NCBI RefSeq assembly: GCF_017654505.1 | Contig: NC_054540.1 | Location: forward strand, 39,506,468 to 39,570,467 | Reading direction: 5' to 3' | Length of the DNA: 64,000 nucleotides | Source: Polyodon spathula | Lineage: Eukaryota; Chordata; Actinopteri; Acipenseriformes; Polyodontidae | Part shown: piece after piece, positions 23,626 through 35,648 of the stretch | How the letters are laid out: the number at the start of each line of letters is the position of its first letter | Position numbering within the stretch: position 1 is the stretch's first letter | The notes under the pieces: model-generated | Database searches by the model: none | Seen by the model: the letters and a program-made list of their open reading frames with translations, nothing else | Told to the model about the DNA's origin: nothing | Position numbers and translations under genes: made by a program

Positions 23626-26600
23626 CAGCGTTCCCTCTAAGGCTAAAATGCACGCATTTTTTGCAGTAACTGGCAACAACCTTTGCACTCGGTTTACTAA
23701 CTTTCGCAAGTTATTATCATAAATATCAGCCTCAATCGAGACTCCAGTCACTCGAGGTAAACCTATTATTTTGAGACCATTCTTATAATGCATTAACATA
23801 AGCATATTTGTGTCTAGCTGTGTCTGCAGCTGATTCAGATTTCTCTCCGTAAAAATGTAAGTCACATAGTGCAGAACTCGGTCGGGCTCCAGCGAATCTA
23901 CTGGTACAGGGTGGGAGAGGCGTCTGGCGATTCTGCCTCTAGAGAGTGGTGCTCTGTGCTGCTCATGAACTTTACAGTTATTAACTCATTGTATAATTGA
24001 ATACTAAAACCAGTGAAGCACAATCTCTTTATTATTTAGAAGTATAAATACTCCAGTAAACATAAATAAAAATCACAATACTCACACTTTGACGGTTTTT
24101 GTTTTATTTCCCTTTTAAAAAATAACTATTTCAGAAATCATCACAAGCATTTTGAAACTGGTAAAAATGTAATCAGCACATTAGTCGAAAATACACATTT
24201 AAGTGTACAGTGATGTGAAAAAGTATTTGCCCCATTTGATTTTCTGCATTTTTGCATATTTCTGACACTGAATGTTATCAGATCTTCAACCAAAAAGTAA
24301 TATTAGATAAAAGGGACCCTGAGTGAACAAATAACACAAAATTTTGATATTTATAATTTATTTATTAAAGAAAGTTATGCAACACCCAATGCCCCTGTGT
24401 GAAAAAGTAATCGCCCCCTTAGACGCAATAACTAATTATGCCACCTTTAGCAGCAATAACTGCAACCAAACACTTCCTGTAATTATTGATCAGTCTCTTA
24501 CAGCGCCGTGGAGGAATTTTGGCACACAGTTTCATGCAGAACTGCTTCAACTCAGTGACATTTGTGGGTTTTATAGCATAAACTGCTTCTTTCAGGTCTG
24601 GACTTTGACTAGATCATTCCAAAACTTTAAATTTCTTGTTCTTCAACCATTCTGATGTAGACTTGCTTGTTTGTCTCAGATCATTGTCTTGCTGCATTAC
24701 CCAGCTGCGCTTCAGCTTCAGATCACCGACGGATGGCCTGGTATTCTTGTGTAGAATTCTCTGATACAGAGCAGAATTCATGGTTCCTTCAATGGTGGCA
24801 AGTCGTCCAGGTCCTGATGCAGCAAAGCATCCCCAAATAATGACACTACCGCCACCATGCTTGACCTTTGGTATGAGGTTCATACTGTGGAATGCAGTGT
24901 TTGGTGTTCGCCAGACATAACGGGGCTCATGTTCGCCAAAAAGTTTCACTTTTGACTCATCTGTCCTTAGAGTATTGTTCCAGAACTCTTGAGGATCATC
25001 CAGGTGCTTTTTGGCAAACTTGAGATGAGCATTCATGTTCTTCTTAGTGAGCAGTGGTTTCCGCCTTGCTACTCTGCCATGAATCCCATTTTTACCCAGT
25101 GTCTTTCTGATGGTGGAGTCATGAACACTGACCTTAGCCGAGGCGAGAGAGGCCTGCAGACCCCTGGATGTTGTTCTAGGGTTCTTTGTGACTTCCTGGA
25201 CCATTTTATGCCTCGCTCTTGGAGAGATTTGGGCAGGATGGCCACGCCTAGGAAGATTCACTACTGTCCCAAACTTTCTCCATTTGAACAATATGGCTCT
25301 GAATGTGGTTTGGTGGAGCCCCTGAGCCTTAGAAATAGCTTTGTAACCCTTTCTAGACTGATAGGCATCAACAACTTTTTTACGGAGGTCTTCAGGAATT
25401 TATTTTAATCGTTGCATGATGTGCCTCTAGAACCTGTGTGCTGACAACTTCACCCTGATGGTAAGGGCCAAAGTTAGTCGGATTTATATTGGGCAGGGCT
25501 GGGATAGAGAATAAGAAAGTAAATGAGACGGCAACAATGGCAAAGCACTGCATTTATTTCTATGCTGAAAAACTAAGACCTAAGGTACCGCGCTCAAGGC
25601 GGAGCTTTCCCGAAGTAAGTAAGCTAAATTAATTGTGTTTTTCATTATTGTTTAGTTTATTTCTTTCCACTCTACCTGCCTTTAATGAAGCTATAATTAG
25701 CAAGTTTAAACCATGTCCGTTTCTTAATTTAATTATATTTTCTGACAACGAAGAAATGAGCTCAAAACTATTTTTCCAGTTATACAGTCCTTAAAGGAAA
25801 TTATTCACTTTACTGTGTAAAGGATGTAGTCACTACACACCGTTAGTTTCATAAAGACATTCTATCTGGAGACACGCCTCTTTTTAAATTAGGAAAGAAA
25901 CAACTGAGAGGATTAATTATGCGTTTACATTAAAATGAGCGCTATTTAAATTACAATCGGGTAACACATAGCAGTCAACCTGTTTTAGAGCAATGAGTCA
26001 GACAACACTCCTTTATCAGTGTTTCATATTTTATCCTGGTTATTACTGTAATGCCTTTAAAACACTAAACTTAATTTTGGAGTACTGTACATAGGATTAC
26101 TCTCACATGACATTGCTGGGCTGTTACTAAACTGTTTCCTATGTTTTATTGTTATTGTAAATGCCAGCAATAAGCTAATCAAGTCTTTTCAAAACACCTT
26201 TATTTGTAGACTGAACTACTGTGTTAGTGAAGACTAACTATAATTCTCACAACTGTGCTGGACATTTGTTTTTCTGAACTGTTGTAATATAATTATTAGG
26301 TTTTCCTGCTTATTTTAATGCCAGTAATGAGCCAAGTGATGTCTATAAACATTATGACAAGTCTGAAGTGTCTTCAGGTGCTTTACTTACTATTACAGCA
26401 ACAAGAGTCTGAGTTGAACTGAACTGTGGTAATATTTATTAAATGTACTTATTTTAACTACCAACATTGTATTTATGTTCAAATGCCATATTTAATTATT
26501 AATATGTTGATAAAAAGTTGGTACAAATGGAATTGGCTGCTTTTGAAAAATGGAATTTGGTATTCCCAAAAATGGAACAAGCCCTAAAGATGGTTACAGT

Positions 26601-26949
26601 TGAAGGCAGTCCAGATGCCACTGTTTTATGCAGTAGTATAATGCAATTTTATGCAGGCCACCAGTTAAACATGAAGTCTATATCTATGATAACAACTGAC
26701 AGGGTTGCATACGATCAGAGAGTGTTTCAAAATCAGAGGCAGAGCCACAATAAATGTCTTGTTTAAATTTAAAGTAAATTGTAAAATTGTTGAGATACTT
26801 GTGTTGGAATATTGTTTCAAACTTGTATAATGCAACAAAAATATATTAAAAGGGTTAATGCGTGGCCGAAGATTTCTCACTGGTAATTTACCCTTTCTCA
26901 GTCAAAACGGCAAGTTTCTCGGTATCTAAAAAGCTTACAGGGAACGCTG
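23626..26949. mobile_element. hAT-type DNA transposon, 3.3 kb, with perfect 8-bp target duplication
   Basis: Termini are CAGCGTTCCCTCTAAG and the inverse of CAGCGTTCCCTGTAAG (15 of 16 bases). GTGTTGGT stands on both sides (23618-23625 and 26950-26957). Both features are typical of the hAT superfamily. The interior has no long transposase frame: short open stretches (minus 23865-23590; plus 26518-26766) could not be matched to the hAT catalytic domain. A Tc1 element is nested inside at 24208-25503. Confidence 0.88.
24208..25503 (-). mobile_element. Tc1-like transposon nested in the hAT element, transposase damaged
   Basis: The left end reads cagtgatgtgaaaaagta after a TA and has an inner repeat gtgaaaaagtaatcgccccc near 24401. 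The minus-strand frame 25291-24614 (225 residues) includes helix-turn-helix remains, TDESKVKLFG (first catalytic Asp), the HGGGSVIIWGCF glycine box and MQQDND (second Asp). The frame then ends, and the SPDLNPIE block that carries the catalytic Glu is cut by a deletion of roughly 30 bp near 24600. The right terminal repeat is missing (truncated at about 25503). Confidence 0.88.
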
Positions 26950-27188
26950 GTGTTGGTGTGTGTAAAACCTGGACTTTTGGTTGCAGGTCAAACCCAGGGA
27001 TTACAATTACAAGTGATACAAGCCGCTCTATCACTCCAGCATTTATTATTTACAGGTGTTTGACTTTGGGCTCTGGAAATTCTCATTCATTAAATAAAAC
27101 CACCTTGCACCTGAAAGCATTTGTCTGTATGATTAATCTGCTCTGCACTGCACTCACTCATATTTATGCACCACTTTGCCACAATGTG

Positions 27189-27828
27189 TTACAATAGTGA
27201 TACGTTTCTTTTGATGCTCTGTATATATTTGTCCAGTCTGCATTATTACAGTGACGGCAACATGGAATCCACTGAACGAAATGAGGAAGTGCAAGACACA
27301 TTGGAAGTTCTAGCTGGGCTTTTTAAAACACTTAAAAGCACTGCCAAGGTCATAAGAAATATATATCTGAGTAACAGCAGTCGGAATTACTCAGAGCCAC
27401 TACAAATATCCAGTGAGAGGAATAAATTAAAAAAAAAAACACTATACTCAGCACTGAGCTACTTGAGGGCAAACTTGTTTTTAGCTGGTTTACCCACTGT
27501 GTTTTGTATTTTTGTATCCATGTACACTTGGGTGTGTTGTCTGCCACGCTATGGGCTACCATTGCTGGTACCCTAGTGGCAGCCACCTACAACTGCACTG
27601 CCTGTTTTCTGTCAATAAAACCTGGATGTGTGAGAGGTGTTTTCAACTTAGACCGTCTCTCTCGTCTATCAGCGGATACCCACACTCTAACAGAACACCC
27701 TGTTACACCACCATATTCTAAAACTTTGAATAACTTGTGCTTCAGTATGCCCAAACCAAATTTTATCACAGATTTCAGTATTGAAGTTTATCACAACCAA
27801 ATAGTATATATATATATATATATATATA

Positions 27829-27873
<45 letters not shown>

Positions 27874-28820
27874 TAATGCAGATGCCGGCGCTACAAAAGT
27901 ATTCAAGAACAGTTTATAAAATCCGGGGTGCCTCGTCCTGGGATACAGGTAATTAGAAGTCTCCTCCAGTGAGAAATCACATTGAAGGAGAAATGAAGAC
28001 AGCAGCTCCCGTTACAATTAAGTCCACAGCACAAAGGAATTCTCAATAAATGCAATAGTCTTTATTAAACATATTAAAAACCACAACAATGGTTTATGTT
28101 TTTTGACCTGTAGGTCTTCCTCAGAGTACAATAGAACAAAGGAGCCATCTCCCTCTAAATAGCATGATTAGCAATCATAATACATTTCAGCTGGTTATTC
28201 ACTCACACATAAGGCGTCCAGCATTTTACTAAATAATAAACAAAAGATTTAAACAAACACAAAACAAAAGGGTACAAGGGCCAAACAAACAAATAATAAA
28301 CAAACAGTATGCTGGTGGCGAAACCAGCATACGTAGCAATTGTTTCTTTCTTTTTTACACGGACTTTCATCTCTTCTTTTTTACTATATAACAAAATAAC
28401 GTTCTGTGCTTTAATCAAATAGTGGTTTCCCCATCGAGAGTCCGCTCACAAATGACGTTTAGGGGGATCAATGTGTTTCATTGGTAATGCTTGAGTGATT
28501 TCCTCGGTGATGTACACGTAACATTGCTTGTGGCCAAATGCCGCGAGGATTGCCCCGTGTAACATGCCTGACAACTCAAGCAATCCTATCTAAACAAAGT
28601 TACAGTCTGGAATTTCAAGCTACTGTACTCTGTTCTGCTCACCATGATTTACATTCGCAGATTTAGCACGTAGCATGTTAACATTGCTTTTTTTCATTTC
28701 TTTAATGTGATTAATAAAATGTACTGGTTATTTTATTTTAAATGTATGGTGTTTACCTGTAACTTATTGTACCGAACTCAGCAACAGTCTCGGGTCCAAA
28801 CCAACAGCCGAGTGTAGCTA
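27189..28820. other. MANSC4 intron 2 sequence, unclassified
   Basis: It holds a (TA)n tract at 27804-27869. A region around 28060-28180 (on the minus strand tctgaggaagacctacaggt) resembles the 3' region of some retroelements but was not classified. A perfect 10-bp hairpin, GTATGCTGGT / ACCAGCATAC, lies at 28307-28332. No gene recognised. Confidence 0.4.
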
Positions 28821-28822
28821 TA

Positions 28823-30419
28823 CAGTACCAGTCAAAAGTTTGAGTACACTTGCTGGAAACTAGGTTTGTTTCATAATTGACAATGTTTTACGTCGTATAT
28901 GTTTCTGTAAATACTTGAAAATGAAAACACATGTTACCAGATACAAAACAAAACATAAGGAGTATCAAAGCAATGTTCAAGAAAACTGAAAATAGCCTCA
29001 AAAGGGTGGCTAATCCTCAAAATAGCCACCCTTTGCCGTAATAACAGCCTCACAAACACGAGGCATTCAGTTAACGTTTTAGCAGGAAATCACTAGACAT
29101 GTCTTCCCAGCTCTTCTGCAGCAGTTCCCAGAGATGTAGGGCACTTGTGGGTAGCTTTGCTTTGACTCTTCTGTCCAGTTTGTTACATCGAAGTTCTATG
29201 GGATTGAGATCTGGAGACTGGGCAGGCCAGGTCATTAGATTGAGTTGATTGAAGGGCTGCCCAACTAGTCATAATCCTGATGGAATGACATGCCTCTGAA
29301 GTATGCTATGATACCCATGCTGGTTGAGCTTGCCATGGACTTGGTAAAGATCACCAACTCTGTCACCAGCAAAGCAACCCTAGACCATGACACTGCCTCC
29401 TCCATGCTTGACAGAGGAAACCACACATGTAGAACTCATGCGCTCACCCTCTCTGCGTCTTACAAATACTCGGCGGTTGGACCCAAATATTTCACATTTT
29501 GACTCATCGGTCCAATAAGACCGACTTCCACTTCTCAAACATCCAGTTTCTGTGTTTTTTGGCCAAGGCAAGTCTCTTCCTCTTATTCTGCACTCTTAAC
29601 AATGCTTTCTTTGCAGCAATTCTTCCAGTTAGGCCAGCTTCACGCAATCTCCTCTGAACAGTTGATGTTGAAACATCTGTACTTCTAGTAGCATTTAGCT
29701 GAGCTTGTATTTCAGGGGCAGTTAATCACCGACTTTGCAGACTTGTGACTCAAATGAACTTGTTCTCTGATTCTGAGGTCACCCTTGGCCTGCCTGACCT
29801 TGTTCAGTCCTGATGAGTGCCAGTTTCTTCAAATTGTTTGATGGTCTTGGCCACAGCAGTTACAGACACTAGCAAAGTTCTTGCGATTTGTCTTAAAGAT
29901 TGACCTTCATTTCTTAAAGTAATTACAGTCTTTTTTCTTTGCTTAACTGAGCGTTTTTTTTGCCATTTTCTGCTCCCTTACATTCAGGAATGACAAACTT
30001 GTGCCTATGCTACCTATATTTATAGTATTCATGGACCCTCACCTGTTAACAATAATTGGTGACAAAAGGTTAATCAGGTAACATGCAAGTAAACTTGGAG
30101 AACATCTAACAAAGACACTTTTATACTTAGGCCAGTGTTCTAACACCGTGTTATACACATTTCAGACTTTTAACTGACTTGGGCTTCAGACTGAAATCTC
30201 GTTGCTTTGGGTGACCATTTCATTGAAATTGACAAGATTTACATTTTCATTTAAAAATTAAATTTTTGAATGCAGTTCACTTATGATTATCAGTTTATAT
30301 AAGTACATGTATCATATAATGAAATATTAAGTGTTTATAGACAAGTTTACACAGTGAAAAGCATAGATAGTCATGAAAAACCTGGTCTCAAGCAGGTGTA
30401 CTCAAACTTTTGACTGGTA

Positions 30420-30420
<1 letters not shown>
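28823..30420 (-). mobile_element. Tc1-like transposon with decayed transposase
   Basis: The terminal repeats are cagtaccagtcaaaagtt at 28823 and its inverse (aacttttgactggtac) at 30404-30420. On the minus strand the transposase is broken by stops; a fragment at 29571-29380 shows TDESKCEIFG and VKHGGGSVMV, which are the first catalytic Asp and the glycine box of Tc1 transposases. The right end has lost two bases of the terminal CAG. The length of about 1.6 kb is normal for the family. Confidence 0.88.

Positions 30421-30458
<38 letters not shown>
30421..30458. repeat. (AC)n microsatellite between two Tc1 elements
   Basis: About 18 AC units fill the whole gap between the right end of one Tc1 element and the left end of the next. 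Confidence 0.95.
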
Positions 30459-30460
<2 letters not shown>

Positions 30461-32066
30461 GCCTTGCAAAAGTATTCAGACCCGACCAATTCTCTCATAT
30501 TACCGAATTACAAATGGTACATTGAAATTTTGTTCTGTTCGATATTTTATTTTAAAACACGTAAACTCAAAATCAATTATTTTAAGGTGACATTGGTTTT
30601 ATGTTGGGAAATATTTTTAAGAAAAATAAAAAACTGAAATATCTTGCTTGCATAAGTATTCAACCCCTGTGCTTTGGAAGCTCCAATTCTGCACCGATGA
30701 AAGAAATTGCCCTAACGAGGACACAATTACCTTACCACTGGCCTCCACCTGTGAACCATTAAAGTTGCTGTCACATTTTTTGGATAAAAACCCCACTGTT
30801 GAAGGATCATAGGTAAGGCTGTGAATCTGAAGAAAAATGAAGACCAAAGAGCATTCTACAGAAGTTAGAGATAAAGTAATACAAATGCATAAATTAGGGA
30901 AAGGGTACAAAATAATATCCAAGTGTTTGGATATCCCAGTGAGCACAGTTGGATCAACAATCAGGAAGTGGAAGCTGCATCACACCACCCAGGCACTGCC
31001 AAGAAAAGGCCGTCCCTCAAAACTCAGCGCTCAAACAAGAAGGAGACTTGTGAGAGAAGCCACAGAGAGGCCAACAATCACTTTGAAGGAGCTACAGAGT
31101 TCAGTGGTTGGGAGTGGAGTAATGGTGCACCAGTCCATCATATCAAAAGCTTTGCATAACACTGGCCTGTATGGGAGAATTGCAAGAAAGAAGCCGTTAC
31201 TCAAAAAGTACCATCAGAATGCACTTCTGGAGTTTGCCAGACAGCATGAGAGTGACCCAGCTGCGATGTCGGAAAAGGTTTTGTGGTCAGTTGAGACCAA
31301 GATAGAGCATTTTGGCCAAAACTCAAAGCGCTATGTGTACCTAACACTACCCATGCCTCAAGACACACCATCCCTACAGTGAAGTATGGTGGTGGCAGCA
31401 TCATGCTATGGGGATGCTTCTCATCAGCAGGGACTGGGCATCTTGTTACATTTGAAGGAAGAATGGATGGAGCAAAATACAGGAAAATACTGCAAGAGAA
31501 TATGCTTTATTCTGCTAAAAAACTGAAGTTTGGGAGGAAATTCACCTTTCAGCAGGACAATGATCCCAAGCACAAGGCCAAAGCAACATTGGAGTGGCTC
31601 AAGAACAAAATGGTGAATGCCCTACAGTGGCCCAGTCAAAGTCCTGATCTCAATCCCATTGAGAATCTGTGGCACTATTTGAAAATTGCGGTCCACAATC
31701 GTCGTCCAACCAAATTGAACAACCTGGAGCAAATCTGCCAAGAAGAATGGGCCAAAATCACTCCGACACTGTGTGCAAAGCTGGTACATACTTACCCCGA
31801 AAGACTTAAAGCTGTTATTGCAGCGAAAGGTGGCTCTACCAAATATTAATGTGTGGGGGTTGAATACTTATGCAAACAAGATATTTCAGTTTTTTATTTT
31901 TCTTAAAAATATTTCCCAACATAAAACCAATGTCACCTTACAATAATTGATTTTGAGTTTAAGTGTTTTAAAATAAGATATTGAACAGAATGAAATTTCA
32001 ATGTACCATTTGCAATTCAGAAATATGAGAGAATTGGTCAGGGGTCTGAATACTTTTGCAAGGCAC

Positions 32067-32068
<2 letters not shown>
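30457..32068 (+). mobile_element. Tc1-like transposon with long (about 210 bp) terminal inverted repeats
   Basis: CAGTGCCTTGCAAAAGTATT opens the element and its inverse closes it at 32068. The inverted match continues for about 210 bp (30457-30667 and 31857-32068), with an inner gcataagtattcaacccc motif, the long inverted/direct repeat layout of Sleeping Beauty-like elements. Total length is 1612 bp. The TA duplication is obscured by the (AC)n on the left and (TA)n on the right. Confidence 0.93.
30837..31849 (+). pseudogene. Tc1 transposase, one frameshift and a lost catalytic Asp
   Basis: Two frames, 30837-31382 and 31379-31849, together cover a full-length Tc1 transposase of about 338 residues. 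The N-terminal paired-type DNA-binding domain runs to about residue 115. The first catalytic aspartate of the usual WSDET motif is Val here (WSVETKIEHFG). The second Asp (FQQDNDPKHK) and the Glu (SPDLNPIENLW) remain. A frameshift near 31335-31360 separates the parts just before the KYGGGSIMLWG box. Both defects would abolish activity. Apart from these it is the best preserved Tc1 coding region in the window. Confidence 0.9.
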
Positions 32069-32115
<47 letters not shown>

Positions 32116-33334
32116 CCCTCAGGGCATGGTCCTGAATGGGAGATACGTGAGGGCAGAGATTTTGTTAGGATTTTGTCCTTACACAAAATGGAGGTCCCAA
32201 TAGGACTACAGTTCACAAAATGGTCGCCCACCACAAACTACACTACCCAGGATCCTTACCAGGTAATTAAGGTATGTCAGCACACCTGCAGGTGATCAAG
32301 GGGTAAACTTTTTTTTTTTTAAATGAGCAATACAATTTGATGCACTTGTACTCTAATTGTAAAAATAATCAAATTCTATGATAGCTGTTAAAATGTTTGG
32401 AGTTAATTGACTGCTATCCCCCACAAACGGTAGTGCTGATTTTCACATTATGATACTCCTAATAAACTGAGTTAAAGTATGTGATTTTAATCATATCTGG
32501 ATTAGGAGTTCTTTAGTTAAAATGGACAGACATACATATAGACAGTCTCAACATAAGCCCCTATTATGAAACTCTAACTGCTAAAGAAGGTCCTTAGCAA
32601 GGCTAATCAGAATTTGACAAGGCATTCCCTAGAAACATATACACATTTCAGATAGCCCCCATATACCCCAAGATTAAAATACACACAATAGCTTGTGCTG
32701 AAGGTCCTCGGCAAGTTTCACTACAATAGGACAAGTTGCAGACAGTACTGGAGCTTCTCTAGATACAGCAGATGGAAACCCATTAGTGTAACATTCATAT
32801 GCACATACTGCCTTCATTATATAAACAGACACTGGAAAGAAGTGCATTTTCAATGAGATTTGACTCATTCTAAAGCAGAGTCTGTCATTTAGACAAAGCT
32901 GTGTGGTGAAGTGGATACATGACCACAGCATGTACACAATGAAATCAATCTCTCCTGTATCACTCATGTTATTTGGTTTCCAATTATTGTTTTGCTTCCA
33001 TTTGTCTTATACCCTTGAAAAGTATTTTTAAAAAGTTTGAGCTCAGCATAGTTCATAGCAATACTGTTACCATTGCAACACGCTTCTAAAATGAAAGGCA
33101 AGAGATTATTAGTTTCACCTTCAAGACCTGTGCAAGGTTCCCTGTGATGAACAAAAAATCAGTGCTTCTTATTAACAGCAGCAATTAACTCAACTAGCCC
33201 ACCCAGCACATTGCAACTGACAGCAGGGAAGCTCATACATGTGGAGAAGGTGAGACTAATAATCAAATTGGTCTCAATTTATCTTTACTCTCATGTTGGT
33301 GATGCAAAAAGCCCTTGTAAGGAACCATCTAGAA
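32069..33334. other. MANSC4 intron 2 sequence
   Basis: It starts with a (TA)n tract (about 32071-32108). The following 200 bp (ctacactacccaggatcc and neighbours) looks like repeat sequence but was not classified. No gene recognised. Confidence 0.4.
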
Positions 33335-33652
33335 CAGGGGTGTCAAATTCCAGTCCTTCGAGGGCTGCCGGTTCTTCTGGTTTTCATTCCAACTTAAGCT
33401 CTCAATTAACATAATTGACCTAATTATTTGTTGAATTTGACATATTTAATATTTTTCAAGGTCTTTTACAGTTGGTTTTAAAAATGCACTTGATTCAAGG
33501 TACACTACCTATGAAACATTTTGAGGCCTGAAGAAAAGTGTTAAATGTGTCCAGTTAATCAGATAAATAGACCAATTAAGTAATTGAGAGTTCGAGTGGA
33601 ACAAAAGCCAGAAGACACTATGGCCCTCCAGAAACTAAGTTTGATACCCCTG
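33335..33652. mobile_element. hAT-type MITE (318 bp)
   Basis: The ends are CAGGGGTGTCAAATTCC and the inverse of CAGGGGTATCAAACTTA, without coding capacity. The flanks ATCTAGAA (33327-33334) and ACCTAGAA (33653-33660) are an 8-bp target duplication with one change. Its termini resemble those of the larger hAT element at 61049-63002, which could have mobilised it. Confidence 0.85.
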
Positions 33653-33812
33653 ACCTAGAAGCATGTTTCAATGGTCTTCAGATGAGATCATACTTTTTAA
33701 AAATAAGTTTCAAGGATGTAATGACAAACAAGCAATTAGCATAATTAGAAATAAAATAACATGAAGTATATACGTGGACAAGGACATTATTTCATTGTGT
33801 ACATCCAGGCTA

Positions 33813-34010
<198 letters not shown>

Positions 34011-34109
34011 TTAGAGGTTCAGCAACAAACATGAGAAGGGGGCCCTATAAAGTATATTTGTTTTGTATTAACTATTTTGTTAAAATCACGTGCATAAAAG
34101 CCTGCAGCT

Positions 34110-34302
34110 CTCTGCATTCTGGGTGAGTGTTTGAAGGAGTGAACGAGTGAGAGAGAGGAGGGTAAAAATCTAAGATAAAAAATAATACGATCAGGCTGGG
34201 CAGTAGCCTTCACTGATCCTACTTATTTTTTATCTTTGATTTGTACCCTCCTCTCTGACTCTCGTTCACTTGTCCGAACACCCACCCAGAGTGCAGAGAC
34301 AA
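34110..34302. repeat. Imperfect palindrome with arms of about 85 bp
   Basis: The left arm (about 34110-34193) and right arm (about 34213-34302) are inverted copies with roughly 80-85% identity. They include gaggagggta, agataaaaaata and ctctgca.tctgggtg blocks and are separated by a 20-bp spacer. The right arm runs directly into DIRS reverse-transcriptase sequence. It may be a fold-back remnant. It lies only 125 bp upstream of MANSC4 exon 2 in the direction of transcription. Confidence 0.75.
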
Positions 34303-35100
34303 GGGTGATGAACTACCTGGACGACTGGTTGATTTGTCCCAGTTGCAGGAAGCAGCTGTGGCCCACACAGTGATTGTGATGAGCCAGTTACTACCGGTGC
34401 AAAGTACGGTCTACTTGGGTCTAAGGCTGGATTCCCTTACAATGTGAGCCTGCCTGTTGGAAGACAAAGTAGCTGCCATTCGCAACTGCCCGGCCCTGTT
34501 CAACAAGGGTTCAATAATTGGTGTTGCGTTAAACTATTGGGTCTGATTGCCACAACTTCATCGCCCACCCAACTAGGGTTACTCCACAAGTGCTCAATCC
34601 AACTGTGGCTCAGTGCCTTTCGGCTGCACCCCAAGCGTGACAGACACCGCTGGCTGACCGTGCCTCGCCTATGTTGGGAAGCTCTACACTGGTGGACGCA
34701 AGCTTCTCACCTGAACGAAGGATGGGAGTGATACACAACCGTCAATTGGTGATGACAGATGCATCCAACTCTGGTTGGGGGGTGGTCTGGGAGGCAGAAG
34801 AGTTCACGGATCCTGGTCAGAACGCTGGACATCCCTGCACATAAATGCATCGGAGCCGAGAGCAGCCCACAATTTCCCAAAGCAATTTGTATGCTTTCCC
34901 GCCAATACCGCTGCCCTATGCTTTCTTCGAGAAGGTCAGGAGAGACAAGGCGATAATTCTCCTGGTGGGCCCTAGATGGCCGAGGAGATTCTGGGTTTTT
35001 AAACATCTGCTAGCTGCTGCAAGGCCAGCCCTAAGGGATCCTGCTGCACATGGATCTCCTCAGTCAGGCACAAGGCACCCTCTCTAACTGTGGGTGTGAA
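34296..35100 (+). pseudogene. DIRS retrotransposon fragment (RT end and RNase H)
   Basis: It opens at the catalytic box (NYLDDWLI) of a DIRS reverse transcriptase, continues through a stop-ridden connection, and has the RNase H start (MTDASNSGWGVVWE, 34751 onward) and a block VGPRWPRRFW (about 34965). It ends near 35100 at the position equivalent to the end of the RNase H region in the copy at 36.3-38.8 kb. No termini are present. Confidence 0.8.
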
Positions 35101-35648
35101 CTGAACAGTTACACGCGCTGCCCTGGTGACTGTTATTTGCACTTACATTATTGTTGTGTATATGTGTTTTTCTTTACCGCCTTGCACTTTAAAAAGAAAA
35201 AGTAGTAGCAGCGTGATTCCTCTACCGGGACCCAGCTCTGCAGGGTCCTGCTGTTGAGTTGAATCAGCAGGCTTATTTAAGCCCGCCTATTGGTGTGCTT
35301 GGTCACCTGCCTGGCATGGGGAATGTGTCATTTTACTCCTGCATAACATGCCGCAGCTCCTTGAGCCTGTGCTCCACTCTGACATACACTATGGTGGTGT
35401 GACTGCACGCGGTCCAGGACCAGGTTATCGCCGCTCTGCACCATGGTGCAGCTCCATGCACTCCCCTGTACTGCTCTCCTGATTGCCTACCGCAGTCACT
35501 CAAGCCTGTGTATCCACCCTGGTGTATGCTATGAACTACCCCGGGCTGTGTTGGCTTCACGCGTCCATGCCTCGGTGCTTGGTGCTACAGCATGTCAGTA
35601 ACACTCGGTGTCCCCGATCCTTTGGTGCACCAGCAGTGTATTCTACCT
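35101..35648. other. Unclassified MANSC4 intron 1 sequence
   Basis: GC-richer than the typical flank and possibly part of a retroelement, but no motif was recognised. Confidence 0.35.

Larger units (their letters stand above)
23075..27183 (+). mobile_element. Solo LTR (777 bp), split by a hAT transposon
   Basis: The left part, 23075-23625, starts TGTGACAGAG and has a TATA-like box (gggtataaaatag, near 23320). The right part, 26958-27183, has AATAAA near 27094 and ends TTTGCCACA. The intervening 3.3 kb is a hAT element. The whole LTR is flanked by a perfect 5-bp duplication ATGTG (23070-23074 and 27184-27188). No internal retroviral or Gypsy coding region is present, so it is a solo LTR produced by LTR-LTR recombination. 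The family is not assigned. Confidence 0.85.

Noticed and set aside
24989..25408. Plus-strand frame of 139 codons
   Set aside because: Antisense of the Tc1 transposase; a similar shadow appears at 58035-58391.
27166..27576. Plus-strand frame of 136 codons after the solo LTR
   Set aside because: No family match, no splice context, and an ordinary base composition for intron; not supported as a gene.
28060..28190. Penelope-like retroelement 3' region
   Set aside because: Only a loose resemblance to a gaagacctacaggtc-type motif; no reverse transcriptase or GIY-YIG coding seen.
32109..32310. Possible LTR end (contains ctacactacccaggatc)
   Set aside because: No matching terminal dinucleotides, target duplication or second boundary could be found.
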